This document shows positions 24,794 through 35,605 of a stretch of DNA of 64,000 bases, piece after piece. Origin of the DNA: Ancylostoma caninum (taxonomy: Eukaryota; Nematoda; Chromadorea; Rhabditida; Ancylostomatidae). The notes under the pieces are model-generated. The model saw only the letters and a program-made list of their open reading frames with translations, searched no databases and was not told the origin of the DNA. The position numbers and the translations under genes are program-made. The DNA lies in contig JBAJFG010000437.1 in the NCBI GenBank assembly GCA_037903475.1, positions 775,495-839,494 on the forward strand, in the 5' to 3' direction. The stretch's first letter is position 1. Each line of letters opens with the position of its first letter.

Positions 24794-25810
24794 TCATCCT
24801 ACGGTATTCAATGGGCAGTATGAGATCTGCTCAGTTTCTGTAAAGCCCAGTTCTGCTTCCTCATAAGGCTGCTCACGAGCTGTCCCCACTTCAACCATCG
24901 GACTGATGACAGCCGAATCACCCTGAATAAATATGATAGGTTTCTATAATAGAAATCTAACAAATATCAAAATCACCTGACGTAGTTGCCTAGCGGTTTC
25001 ACGTATGTTAGGGACCGGGATGGGTACCTGCAAGATTGAAAGCTATAGATGCTATTAAGTATTAATGTCTACAAAACAACATACGAAATCCGCTCGAAGT
25101 TTGCGAGCCGCAGCCCTGATATCCACAGCAGGAGGATTGACGATCGTGCTGTTCTAAAAATTGAAGCTAATGCAAGCCTGTTTTCGTAAATACATAGGCA
25201 CGCAACTAACCGGGTATTCCAAGCCCGTCGCAGTTGAGAAGCACTAAATATGATAGGACAAACACAAAAAAAATATTTGGAAAATAAGAAACGTACTGAT
25301 TCCGCGCGCAACAGATGTGCAGTTGATCTAACATCCGGCACTCGAAGACACTTCTGAAATTTAACGACCTACTAAAAATTCTACTTATTACAGCAGATTA
25401 AAGCTCACTGGAGCAGGTCGCAGCTGGCGTGCTAGCGCCTTGATGTTGAGGATGTTACTGCTGTTCTGAAAAGTACCACTCAAATATCACCTTCTTATAA
25501 TATCAGAGGATGTTAGTGTGTTCGTAAATGAAAAAAAATTATTGCTTGAAATTGAAATTAAAAGCTTCGAGTACTTGGACAGGAACTCCAATTTGTACGT
25601 GAGGTACGTGTGCCGAATTGACCTGAAAAACGGTTCAGCTAGTAGGTCTACCAAACCAATTTAAAGTATATTTTTTACCGCGCTACTTGGTTCCTGTACG
25701 GAATTCTGCGGTATCTTGTTCACCGGAAGCTGGAAAGCCATTCTTGGTTTGAATATTGAGAAATGCTTGAACGTTTGTAAGAAAAGGAAACTCACTAAGA
25801 GTGCACGCTC
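24794..25810 (-). CDS. Unrecognised gene or fragment built of tiny phase-0 exons
   Basis: Minus-strand exons with good GT/AG signals: about 25796-25840 (FPVRKALEVDERALL), about 25678-25728 (LPVNKIPQNSVQEPSSA), 25575-25622 (VNSAHVPHVQIGVPVQ), 25409-25465 (NSSNILNIKALARQLRPAP), 25085-25153 (VDIRAAARKLRADF), 24977-25027 (VPIPVPNIRETARQLRQ) and a terminal exon 24794-24922 (GDSAVISPMVEVG to a TGA). All are multiples of three and splice in phase 0, so any can be skipped or duplicated without frameshift. Three share the pattern I-[KR]-x-x-A-R-[QK]-L-R, implying duplicated modules. No known family recognised. The upstream end is unclear. It lies inside the giant element and may be another captured fragment, but unlike its neighbours it shows no stop within the exons read. 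Confidence 0.45.
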
Positions 25811-26654
25811 ATCGACCTCCAGGGCTTTACGCACAGGGAACTGGAATGGACGCTCCTATCAGTATGTTCCTATTTATTACTACTGCTGCATTACAGATAT
25901 ATTACTGAGTGGTCAAGGAACGAAATTTAAATTTCTTTTGGAGTTAGGTGAATGAACTGAGGAATTAACTGGCAGATGGTTGCTTGCCGGAATAAGCTAG
26001 CACATGGCTACGTTTCGCTACAAGCTATCCATCGGATTAGCGATTATATACGGATTATATTATTCTACGATACTTTTGTTCAGCTGTCGATCAGGGCAAG
26101 TGTACTGTGGTCCTCGACTGCGCTTGTTATAGGGGCTGTCTGTTGGATTGTAATAATGCAGTCCACGCGAATACAGTAGAGGTGGTAGTTCACTGGTATC
26201 TCCTTAACATGACAACAAGCCTGATATACATCCCGGCCACGAAATTCAGCATAGTAATAGACCTAGTCCAGTACTAGTTGATTATTTAGTTATTCAACCA
26301 ATCCATCAGGCTCCTAGGAAGACATCTCGCTAACCGAACTGTGATTTTAACAAGTATGTAAAACTAATACGCACTCATGCCACCCACCGAGCCGACCTAC
26401 CTGATTGCTTTGTTGCTCCATTACAGATTCACAGAAAAAGTACGCAATTGTAACCAAGATTACTCGAAGAGAACCTCAATTTTACAACTTACAATCTAGG
26501 AGTTTTGAGTGGGGAGCGACTTTGTAATGCTAAATACGACCTCACGTGGATAGCAACACAGAAGTAGAAGGTTCACTCATTTTATTCGAAGGCAGTATAA
26601 TAATGACAAGAAACACGATTCGTGATTTGAGGAAGAAAAAAAAACGTCTATGTG

Positions 26655-29594
26655 TCATTTTGCAGATTCTGCAACCATGGCGATTCGATTTGCCGTCGAT
26701 ATAGTTGCTGTTTCATCCTTGAATTTTGCTGTAGTGTGCCCCTGAAATAATAATACTATGCTATGCTTAAAAAATCTAATATCTTTAGTATTTGTTTCAT
26801 AAATATTGTATACCGACAATAATTATGAAACAAATACTCTGCCACTTTATCGCAGGAATACACCAAAAAGGATCGAAAAAATCCATCTTTTTGCATCCCA
26901 CCCCCCCCCCCCCCCCGATGCTACGAATCTTCGAAATACTAACAATAAGTTAAATGCCAAATGTATGACATTATTTATAACGCTCACCTTCGCTTGCAAC
27001 ATCTTCCATTCGCTTTCCAAGAAATTCTTCGTCAGCACTGTCACCAAACATTTAGATGCTCCCATCTCCGAGATGAGCTCATCTGGTATGGCGTGAAGCC
27101 TCGAATGTTAGGCAGGACCATTTCGATGCAGCAAACATAACGAATAGTCTCCATCTTCTAGAGGCCTAAAAAATTGGTACGGGTAGAAAGCTGCTTCACT
27201 GAAGGGAATAAGCAAGAGAGATAAAGCGTACCGGCACAACTGTTCCAGAATCATTTTCTCATCCTTCTTAAAGTAACTAACAAATGCATCAAAATTCAAT
27301 AGAGGCACTGGCAGAGGAGATGATCCTGGGGCGGTTGTTGTTGAGTGAGAAAGATGCTTTGTACAGAAAAATCACAACAATATAAATTTCAAAATGTGGG
27401 AAGCAAAAAATCACAGAATAAAAACAAACCTCCTCTGACTCATGTCGTTATGCGCCTTTCTGACCAGAGATACTCCAAGGAGTGTCACTGCACAAAGAAG
27501 AAAAGCACATGAAGTTAGGAAAATAATGGTCAGAATCGAATTTTGGAGCTCTTGTCCAAAGAATCCGGAAGCCGCTGGGACATAGATGGTACGGTTGAAA
27601 TCTCGAAGAAATTCTGAAATACAAACAATTATGACAGCATCTTTTTCGCACTATTTTTTTCCAAATGAAAAGGACGGATAAGAGCGTTTCTCGAATTTTT
27701 GGATTGCGCAATTTAATGTCATTTAGGCTTGAAGCAATATATCTATTTGACAAATTCAGCGGTGAGACTGGCTCGCTCTGCCCTCTATTACAAAAAATCA
27801 TGAATTCTATTCATAAATTGACGAATTTCTCCTTCTGTTTCGGAAAAAGCCATAATATTCTGAATAATACTCAATGCTGATGACATTTTCCTCATGAATC
27901 CAGTAGTTTTCCAACAAAGTACAGTAAAGTGAAAGTCTTTGGGGGAAAACTTTGGCAACCTATGCTTAGGAAGCTAAATCTGAGGTTAGGTAAGATAAGA
28001 AATCAATGGAACCATTTGATTTAGACTACAGCCATTCGTTTGAATGATTAAGCAAATCTCATTTTTACATTTTTATAGAGAAGAATTCTTAACAAGCAAC
28101 TTCTCACACCCCACTCCACTGCCTTTTGTTTCTTCAGTAACTTCACAAAGAAAAAAACCTCTTTAATTCCCAATTTCTTGAGCAATCATTAACCATGGAT
28201 AGACTGTTTCCAATAATAGAAGTAGATTCGATGAAACGAACCATCCATAGGCATAGTGAAGATGTTATGCCCAACATTCGGAGGATACGCCGATAACACG
28301 GTGGTATCGTTGTTACGGAACGATTCCGTAACATTCTCTACACATCGCACACGATTCATATCGACGACTTTGGCGCGATTCTCGTGTATCCACATCGGTG
28401 CCAAGAATCGCGGAGTGCAATTGCAGCGGAACGCGTTGCCTGACAGCGACATTGATCGTACGCCAGACGACGCCAACGCAGGCGACACATTTGTCAAGTC
28501 GTTGTTGTGCAGAGTTATCTGGAAAAAAAAACACAAGTAAGTGAGGTTTTCTAGTTGAGATCTCAAAACACTACACAATGGACAACTACAGTTTCTCGAC
28601 AACTGAACAACCTCAATTTCCGTGAAAGTTTACTCAAACAAAGGATCAGCGTACATCATTTCTTAGCTCAAACAAAACCGGAGAAAATAAAAGCGACCCA
28701 CTGCAAGGTCAAGTAGATAAGCTGCCTCTCACCATCGTCAATGACGGGAGTTTCTACGTCAATCCTCTTTCGACGGTTCGCAAGCGATTTCCATTGAGGA
28801 ACAGATGTGAAACGGCAGATGTCTTATGAAACTCGTCACTAGAAAGACGCGCAATACCATTATCAGACAGATCCAGTAACTAAAATCAGAAGATTAGGAG
28901 TGAGACATCGCTGAAACATCTTCACAATACCAACCTTAAGCTTAGGCAACGTATTATATGCTTTCGGTTGGATTCCTCTAATTCCAGAAGCGTTGATGTG
29001 GAGTTGTTCTAGCGGCAGGCGTCGAAGGAATGAATGGCTTCACAAAATTGGTATGGATAGTCTGGGCAGGTAGACATGTGTGGCCGATATGGGTACTGAG
29101 GAGGGGGAAAAGGCCTGTAAATAATATGACGAAATAAAAAGAAAGTACCAAAAAGTACAACAAGTAAAGCCAGTTTCCTTAAAATATGCACAAAAACCGA
29201 AAATTATATATGAGAGCAGCTTAACATTCAATTGAATCAAGTATTTTTAAAAACATGTTTCAATGATAGAACTACTTACCTTCATATCCATATGAGTGAG
29301 ATTCTCGCAACGCACCACATTAGTCTCAAAAAGTGCATCTCGGAAACATGCACACCCAGTTGGACAAACAGCTTTACAGTCGCAGTTGCCAAATTGGCAG
29401 CAGACGCAGTCTGGCGCACAAACCTAAAAACGCCAGCAATAATTTCTGAGCAACAATATTTTCATCACAAATTCAAATGTAAAAGGTCTCAACTCACTTG
29501 TGAATATTCGCAAAGGAGATCTTTTGAATCCACCTTATCCAATGATATAATCTTGCCGGTGACTGGATGTGTGCAGAGGATTTCTCCTCTCAAC
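26655..29594 (-). pseudogene. tol-1: Captured Toll receptor fragment (tol-1 type), with nonsense codons
   Basis: Minus-strand exons: 29498-29594 (LRR C-cap, LRGEILCTHP), 29280-29423 (Cys-rich, CPTGCACFRD), about 28935-29050 (LEQLHINASGIRGIQP), 28733-28879 (LRR LLDLSDNGIARLSSDEF), 28242-28518 (LRR plus GNAFRCNCTPRFLAP C-cap), 27430-27613 (FLRDFNRTIYV, then a membrane span ILTIIFLTSCAFLLCAVTLL), 27232-27356 (TIR box 1 NFDAFVSYFKKDE), 26988-27165 (PLEDGDYSLCLLHR, LVTVLTKNFLESEW) and 26655-26741. This is the order of Toll/TOL-1: ectodomain, membrane helix, cytosolic TIR signalling domain. The N-terminal half is missing. TAG at 28754-28756 lies inside the LRRs (RGLT stop KLPSLTM) and TAA at 27108-27110 inside the TIR domain (NGPA stop HSRLHAIP). 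The last exon stops before a TIR box 3. The 27430/27356 splice also has a phase conflict. Not functional as read. Confidence 0.85.
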
Positions 29595-29710
29595 CTGAAA
29601 AAGTCCAGTGAATCAGTGTACCAGCCAAAAAACAATAAAAAAAATCCAAGAGAAGCATCAAAACTAACACCTTCCGGTTTCTAGATCTTATTTGGTTTTT
29701 AATAAACAAG

Positions 29711-30151
29711 TTAATCGCCAATTGTCGCAGGGCATCAACCGAGTAGTGAGCAACGAGTTCACTAGCGTTGCAACCTAGAAAAACCATGGCTGGCCGTATT
29801 GAAGAGATATACCACAATTTATGCGAATATTCTTCCGCATTTCCCTACTAAGAGTTGGTTAGGAATTATCGAAATAATAAACGTGATATCCTGAAATAAA
29901 AACACTAATTAACAGATGCCCAAAAGCATTTAAATATGTTATGGCGCGAGTCACATACAAATAGGATTGCATTTAAAGAGAGTGATTTCTCCATTACAAT
30001 TAGCTCGAATTCTGTTGAACGATGTTGAAGATAACAAACCTACCAAGGTGAAATGCTCTCCGGCAACCTCCCAAATCCGTCGTCATTCCAGTCGAATACG
30101 ACCCATATTGTAAAAGGCAACCCTAGCGATTCATCACCAGCCGTGGAACTC
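29711..30151 (-). pseudogene. agef-1: Second, inverted copy of the Arf-GEF fragment
   Basis: Within the right arm the minus strand repeats exon 30040-30151 and the first part of the next exon (29711-29774), cut mid-exon. It carries the identical TGA (30083-30085). The nonsense mutation therefore predates the arm duplication, or conversion has homogenised the arms. Confidence 0.85.
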
Positions 30152-30515
30152 CTGAAAAAAGGCAAATCCTAAATCGAAGGAAGCTATGAACACTGCAAAA
30201 CACACCTGGTCCGCGGATCTCACGGACACTTATTTGCGATTAAATTTCTTACCTTATCGAGCTCAGGGGCTCAGATTTTTCGCGTCATCCATGGCAAATC
30301 CTTTTCCCGGCAAGAATCTGAAAAAAAATGAAAAGAAACGGTTTAAAACAGCCAAATACAATCGAAAATCGACGAGCGGACAATTTTAGGCCAGCTTCCG
30401 GCTGGCAAATTGCCAGCGCAGCCGCCGCACAGCTGCGACGCATCTAGGGCGCGCGGCGGCTGCGGGGCGGGTGTCCGCCGTCGCAGAACATTGGGTCGTG
30501 TCGACCGCCACTATA
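29711..30515 (-). repeat. Right 805-bp inverted arm
   Basis: Reverse complement of 18843-19647. Its inner edge breaks off inside an Arf-GEF exon after the residues VDALRQLAI, and unrelated DNA leading to the Toll-receptor exons follows. That truncation identifies this arm as the secondary copy. Confidence 0.95.
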
Positions 30516-31059
30516 GATGACGTGGCGTCGGTCTTCTATATGATTACCACCTCATTAGCTTCGATGTTCTGGAAAGTGAAGCGATTCCTCTGCTGACTCA
30601 AGCAGGATGCAATCTGGATGCCTCATTTTCTCCAGGTATATTATCGCTCATGGTTATTTGTCTAGTTACGTTCGCAAGAACTTGTTCACTCCGAGAATCA
30701 GAGCCGGCGGAGAGGAGCTGGCAGTAGTCCACCAGAGGAGTCGAATTCCGCCTATTGGGATACACCCGAGTTAGGGCGGTCCACAACCACCAAACATTCA
30801 TCATTGATCGAAAATCTAAAAAGATTTCTGGGCGTGGAAAGACCTAGAATAGACCTGCGAGTGATAAATTGGAGGGGTACAACGCTGTGTAATCCTTTTG
30901 CAGTAATCTCACAGCGCAATGACAAGTTTGTTTTGACATTTCACTATAAACAATACAATGCCGCACGGCCCGGGTCACGCACTCTGCACTCAGGGGTTCG
31001 ACATAAGTTGGCTAGGCCCTGGTACACTACTGCGAAAAGGGGTAATCTTATATCCTTGA

Positions 31060-31325
31060 GCACTATAACCCATGGGTAGCAGCAGGGGGTATAGACAACG
31101 CCATGCATGGATGTTCATGTTGATGGATGGTAGTTACTCAGGAAATAAAACCGGGTGACCCGAAAGGAATTCACAGGGTGACCCCCAGCCACGCCCACAA
31201 ATATGGTCTCTCGGGTGACCCGACAGGGCTAAAATTGCTCTCGGGTCACCCGGAGTTATTGCCTGAGTAGAGGGAAAATTTGGGTAGGTAAACACGCTCA
31301 CCATGGGTAATCTCAATGGTGCGTT
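31060..31325. repeat. GGGTAA/TTACCC dispersed repeat, copy 5, with GGGTGACCCG words
   Basis: TATAGACAACGCCATGCATG and ACCATGGGTAATCTCAATGG match copies 1 and 4. It also contains four occurrences of GGGTGACCCG or close variants, seen only here. Confidence 0.55.
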
Positions 31326-31379
31326 CGGGTCTTGATCTTAGAGTCAAACGGATCTGAGATAAGAGCAATTTGTATTATG

Positions 31380-31600
31380 TGCGTGCGTTCGTCGTGGATG
31401 CGACTATATGATGAAGTAAAGACCCAGTCGCAATCTCGACGCAGGCATGACGCAGGTGAAACGCACGCAAGTGTGGCGTCGCGGCGGCCGAGCGGCATCT
31501 ACATGAAAGGTAAGCATGCTGCGCTGATCGGTCTTCGTGTGAAGCACGCTGCAAATGGATGTGTGCGTCTGACGCGCGACTGACGCACGCATCCATTACA
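31380..31600. repeat. GCGTCTGACGC dispersed repeat, copy 1
   Basis: Starts GTGCGTGCGTTCGTCG and ends TGACGCACGCATCC. Minus-strand translations of this and of 58190-58375 share SDAHI and LQ words, so the two are copies of one repeat. The open frames are by-products of this GC-rich repeat. Confidence 0.55.
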
Positions 31601-31861
31601 AACCGCACTAAATGATTGCAGGACGCGGGCAAAGCATGCCCTAAATACCTGCAAGAACATGTTAACAACTTGCGTTCACGTTATAACCTGTAAGAACTGA
31701 ATATTATGTTCACTTCTCGATACGAATCTACCAGTGGGTTACTTCTGTCATTTTAAGACTGTAACTTCTCTGTATTGGTTTTGTCGCTGCCCCTAATAGG
31801 TTTCTATATTCTTTCCCTATTGAATGCGACAATCTCGACGTTGACTCCGCAATTTCAGTAA

Positions 31862-34800
31862 ATGGCGACTGACAAGAACATTCCCAAGGCGGCTAAGTTT
31901 ATACTGGGTGGATCTGCCGGGTGAGTTTTTATTACTGAAAATTTTAGTGGAAGAACCAGAATCCCTCCATTATCATCCGCTCATCTCTTGTAAGGAATCA
32001 CAGACCTCTTCGACGTGGTGCATTCGTTGACACTGACTTATGATGCGTTGATCGAGCGTCAGACGCACGCATCCGTAGTCGGATAACTTCGAAATTGCGT
32101 CCGCGACATTGCCTGCGATTGCGGCTGCGGCGCGGCCGGAATGTTGGTCAGACGGTTGGTCAGCTGGTTCTCTTTGAAGGCAGCACCACGCAAGTTATAT
32201 GCATATCTGAGATTTTGATCGTTTTGGATACTTAGTAGTTGTCCCAATAATCCTAGAAAGTTGCAACTCCGTAGATATCAGCAATACCGAGATATAGAGC
32301 GATTAGCTGCGTTCCAGCTTTCCAACACGATGAGATCCAGCATAAAATGAAAGGGTGTTTTCGTTCATAATTATACTCCCTCTCCTGCTTATAAAACTTG
32401 CTCTCATTCCCATGTCCTTCCACTTCAAGCCCGGGCAATTTGGCCATTCCTTGCAAACAGGCTAGACTGGTAGCAATGAAAACCGCTTTTTTTGTAGAAT
32501 CGGATAAAATTGAACACAGCGTTCGTCCTCACTATACACAGAGCTGAACCTACAGGGGACGTCAATCATGATCAGTATTCCCGCGGAATGGCGCCCCGCA
32601 GCACCTACGCGGCGCGGCGGGCTGGCTGGGTGCTGCGGCTGGTGGATGTTGCGGAGATTTTCAGCTTTTCTGTTTGAGGTGCGCCGTCTGTATGATGAAG
32701 GATGAGCCGAATTGCAGCTAATTCACACCTCGCACGCACGTGAGACCCACCCACGTCTTCGCGGCCTCACGGCTGCTGCACGACATATTCATAGCAGGAG
32801 TAAGCGAATTTTTGTGGGATAGAGGTTTGGGAGTGGTGGGGGATAGATGAGGAGGGTGTGGGCAACGCGTAAAAATATCCTTAGATTCATGGCGGTTCAA
32901 GCCCGTGAAGTCACGGAGCTATTTACTCCGGGATTTCTATGCACTAATATGATAATTGTTCTACTTGAGAGCCAAGCTAGAAGACGTTACAAAAGTTGGG
33001 AGAATCAACAAGGGAAGACTATGAATTTTGGGTCTAAAATGCTAATAATTTATTCGATATTCATTCATGAATAAAAATTAAGGATGACAGCAGCAGCTAT
33101 AGTCCAGCCTCTCGACCTTGTCAAGAATCGAATGCAGCTATCGGGGAAAAGCGGTCAGTTTTTTTTTTAGGTTCATGTGAAGTTACTAACCAGTAACTTC
33201 ATAACTTAAGGTCAACGACAATTCAAAACAAGCTTCCATGCGCTGTTCCATGTTATTCGAAATGAAGGATTTCTCGCCCTCTACAACGGACTGAGTGCTG
33301 GTCTGCTCAGGCAGGCAACATACACCACAACCAGGCTTGGAATATATACGTGGATGCTTGAAAGCTTCACAAAGTAACCTTTCCATATAATGTCCAGAAA
33401 TCTGTACCCAAATAAAGAAGGCGATCTGTTCAGAAAAGACAAGCCGTTATCCTTCATAGAAAAAGCAACTTTAGGCATAGGTGCAGGTGCTTGCGGAGCA
33501 TTGGTAGGCACTCCCGCCGATTTAGCCCTTATCCGTATGACAGGTAAGTTGAACTGGTTTGACCATTTATGATGCCCATTATACTTATACCTTGGATTGT
33601 TCTTTTCCTTTAAAGGAGATGGTCATTTGCCACCGGAACAGCGTCGAAATTACAAAAATGTCATTGAGGCTCTGTTTCGTATAGCCAAAGAGGAGGGAAT
33701 TCTCACATGGTTTCGGGTAAGTATAGATACAAGAGACGTCAGTCACGATTGCATCTCTCCGCGGCCTGCAGCACCGCACAACCTACGCGGCGCCGCTGGG
33801 CGTTGTGCATGTCGGTGTGTTGCCTCGCCCGCGCCGCATATGTGGTGCGGTGCTCCAGGCCGCGAGAGGTGCAGTCGTGATTGACGCTCCCTGTAAACGT
33901 TGAATGCAACGCCCTATCCGCTGTAGCATAGCAGTGTTCATAGTTCGTGGCTACGCGATCGTCGCGCATTACTAAATTGTCAAAAGCGGTTGGTCCCAAA
34001 TAGATGTGACATTTATTACATGAGGCGTCTCATGCAAAAAAAAAAACAGGAAAAAACGAAAACGAAAAAAACCATGGGACTAGTGGTTGCGTTGTGGTAG
34101 TTGACGTTAATCCTCGCGACGCTATGTCGCGGACCCCCCCCCCCCATCGCGTCCTGTTTATAGATTTCCTTTGGAAACGACGCGATGGGTCGAATTCGCG
34201 TCGTGAGCGCGACGCGAGGCTACGTGACGCGCACGCACCGCTGAGCTCAGATCTCCGTGACCAAATTCATAGACTATGTAACATTGACACACGAAATGTA
34301 TTTTTAGGGTTGCTCACCCACAGTTATTCGCGCTATGGTAGTAAATGCAGCACAACTGGCAACATACTCCCATGCCAAGGAATTGATCCTTGGAACAAAG
34401 AAGGTTCAAGACGGTAACTATAAAACCACGCTGTGTTTCCCATGTTCAACCAAATTAAGGCTTGTATTTTTTTGCATTTGCATTTTTTTATTGCAGGTAT
34501 TTTTTGCCATTTTCTGGCTTCAATGATTTCGGGTCTAGCAACCACTGTAGCGTCTATGCCTGTGGATATCATAAAGACAAGGTTTTCTCGTTTACATTCT
34601 TTCGCTGGTACCTATTCGTCATTATACCCCTTCCTAGTACGAATCATTGCCAAGTATATAACTTCAAGCCCTTGTCGCTATTTTTATATTTAAGTGCTCA
34701 ATCTCACAGACGATGTTAAAGGAAAAATCCGTACAATTCTGGTCTTTTCTTTTTAGAAAGCTTCTCTTCACCACTTAAAACATCTATGCATTGAAATACA

Positions 34801-35582
34801 CAGTGACAGATAGCAATACAACTTTTTTTCAGAATCCAAGCAATGAAAGTTATTGATGGTGTTCCTGAATATTCAGGATTGACGGACATCGTTGTGAAGG
34901 TGACGTTTTAGTACTTATAACTCAGAAACACTTTCGTAGAAGAAAGTCACACGGTGTAGCCCAATTTTTTCTCTGATGAAGGAAAGATAGGAGATGCCAA
35001 AAGGGGACAATCAAATTCGGCTGTTCACGAGCACAATTTGTGTGTCTGTGTGTGCAAAGTCTGTCTCAACATGAATAGCCGGTGGTGTACATACGTTCAA
35101 GGACCTACTCGACTCTTACCGTTCATAGAACTGTTCTGACTTCTACATAGAACTCCAAACGGCCGTGTGCGAGGGGCGGGACTGCGGCGCGGATTTCTTG
35201 GGCAGAGACACAGAGCTTCCTCATGTGGTTCTGGTTTCCCTGCTTCCGCCAGCAACACACAACGGGAGTGCCAAGCCGCGCCGCAGTCCCGCCCCTTGCA
35301 CACAGCCGTTTGGAGTTCCCTGTATATGGAACTTAATCACTATTATACATCAACTGTGGACGTTAATCACTGCATTCATTTCAGCTACTAAGGAAAGAGG
35401 GAATCTTCGCTTTTTGGAAGGGATTCACACCGTATTATATGAGACTTGGTCCTCATACTGTGCTAACATTCATGTTCCTTGAGCAATTCAACAGAGCCTA
35501 CGTAAGACACTTTGTACATAAGAAGCAGCCAGAGAAGAAAGACACGGAGAAGAAAGACACAGAGAAGAAAGACAAGAGTTAA
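31862..35582 (+). CDS. misc-1: Mitochondrial 2-oxoglutarate/malate carrier (SLC25A11 type)
   Basis: Nine exons: 31862-31920, 33083-33153, 33211-33373, 33434-33543, 33616-33716, 34308-34413, 34497-34581, 34833-34899 and 35385-35582, giving 319 residues in consistent phase. The three carrier signatures are PLDLVKNR (29-36), PADLALIR (125-132) and PVDIIKTR (225-232). Other family blocks: RQATYTTTRLGIYTW, PPEQRRNYKNV, RAMVVNAAQLATYS, CHFLASMISGLATT and RLGPHTVLTF. The protein exchanges 2-oxoglutarate for malate across the inner mitochondrial membrane and serves the malate-aspartate shuttle. Length is typical. The start ATG follows CAATTTCAGTAA, an acceptor next to the start. The C-terminus carries a charged repeat tail, EKKDTEKKDTEKKDKS. 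The intron at 33374-33433 has an earlier AG at 33397, but the later acceptor gives the family-like TKKDKPLSF junction. Convergent with arginine kinase. Confidence 0.95.
32551..32660. mobile_element. Partial TACAGGG-type MITE relic
   Basis: TACAGGGGACGTCAATCATG followed by a GC-rich core (CTACGCGGCGCGGCGG). It resembles the element at 33730-33893 at its left end, but no matching right terminus was found. It lies in carrier intron 1. Confidence 0.4.
33730..33893. mobile_element. 164-bp TA-flanked MITE in carrier intron 5
   Basis: Near-palindromic: the left end CAAGAGACGTCAGTCACGA and the right end, read inverted as CAGGGAGCGTCAATCACGA, enclose a GC-rich core with CTCTCCGCGGCCTG. TA flanks both sides (33728-33729 and 33894-33895). 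This is typical of non-autonomous Tc1/mariner-type elements. Confidence 0.7.
35146..35322. mobile_element. 177-bp TA-flanked MITE in carrier intron 8
   Basis: Inverted termini CATAGAACTCCAAACGGC and CAGGGAACTCCAAACGGC, then GGGGCGGGACTGCGGCGCGG in both arms, with TA on each side (35144-35145 and 35323-35324). The opposing open frames here are translations of the palindrome, not genes. Confidence 0.8.
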
Positions 35583-35599
35583 ACTGTTATGTGTATTCA

Positions 35600-35605
35600 A
35601 ATAAA
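35600..35605 (+). terminator. Polyadenylation signal of the carrier gene
   Basis: A canonical AATAAA lies 17 nt after the stop codon, a normal distance for nematode 3' ends. Confidence 0.7.

Larger units (their letters stand above)
18845..30513. mobile_element. Giant TA-flanked inverted-repeat element carrying captured gene fragments
   Basis: The outermost matching bases of the inverted arms are TATAGTGGCGG on the left and CCGCCACTATA on the right. This fits a TA target duplication (18843-18844 and 30514-30515) around an 11,669-bp element whose termini begin TAGTGG. Inside lie, in order: broken Arf-GEF exons (plus), a Tc1/mariner-superfamily transposase (minus), a run of tiny phase-0 exons (minus) and broken Toll-receptor exons (minus). 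Tc1/mariner elements insert at TA, so transposase type and ends agree. Host-gene capture resembles Pack-type elements, but the 805-bp termini and the number of captured exons are extreme. A simple inverted duplication next to an unrelated transposon, or a mis-assembly, remains possible. Confidence 0.6.
30516..31857. other. Intergenic interval upstream of the carrier gene
   Basis: No gene recognised. It holds a GGGTAA-type repeat (31060-31325) and a copy of the GCGTCTGACGC repeat (about 31380-31600). The region just before the carrier start ends in CAATTTCAG, an acceptor that may receive a cis exon or a trans-spliced leader. Confidence 0.5.

Noticed and set aside
33374..33397. A 24-nt intron in the carrier gene using the first AG after 33374
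   Set aside because: Too short for splicing. The acceptor ending at 33433 gives a 60-nt intron and the family-like junction TKKDKPLSF.
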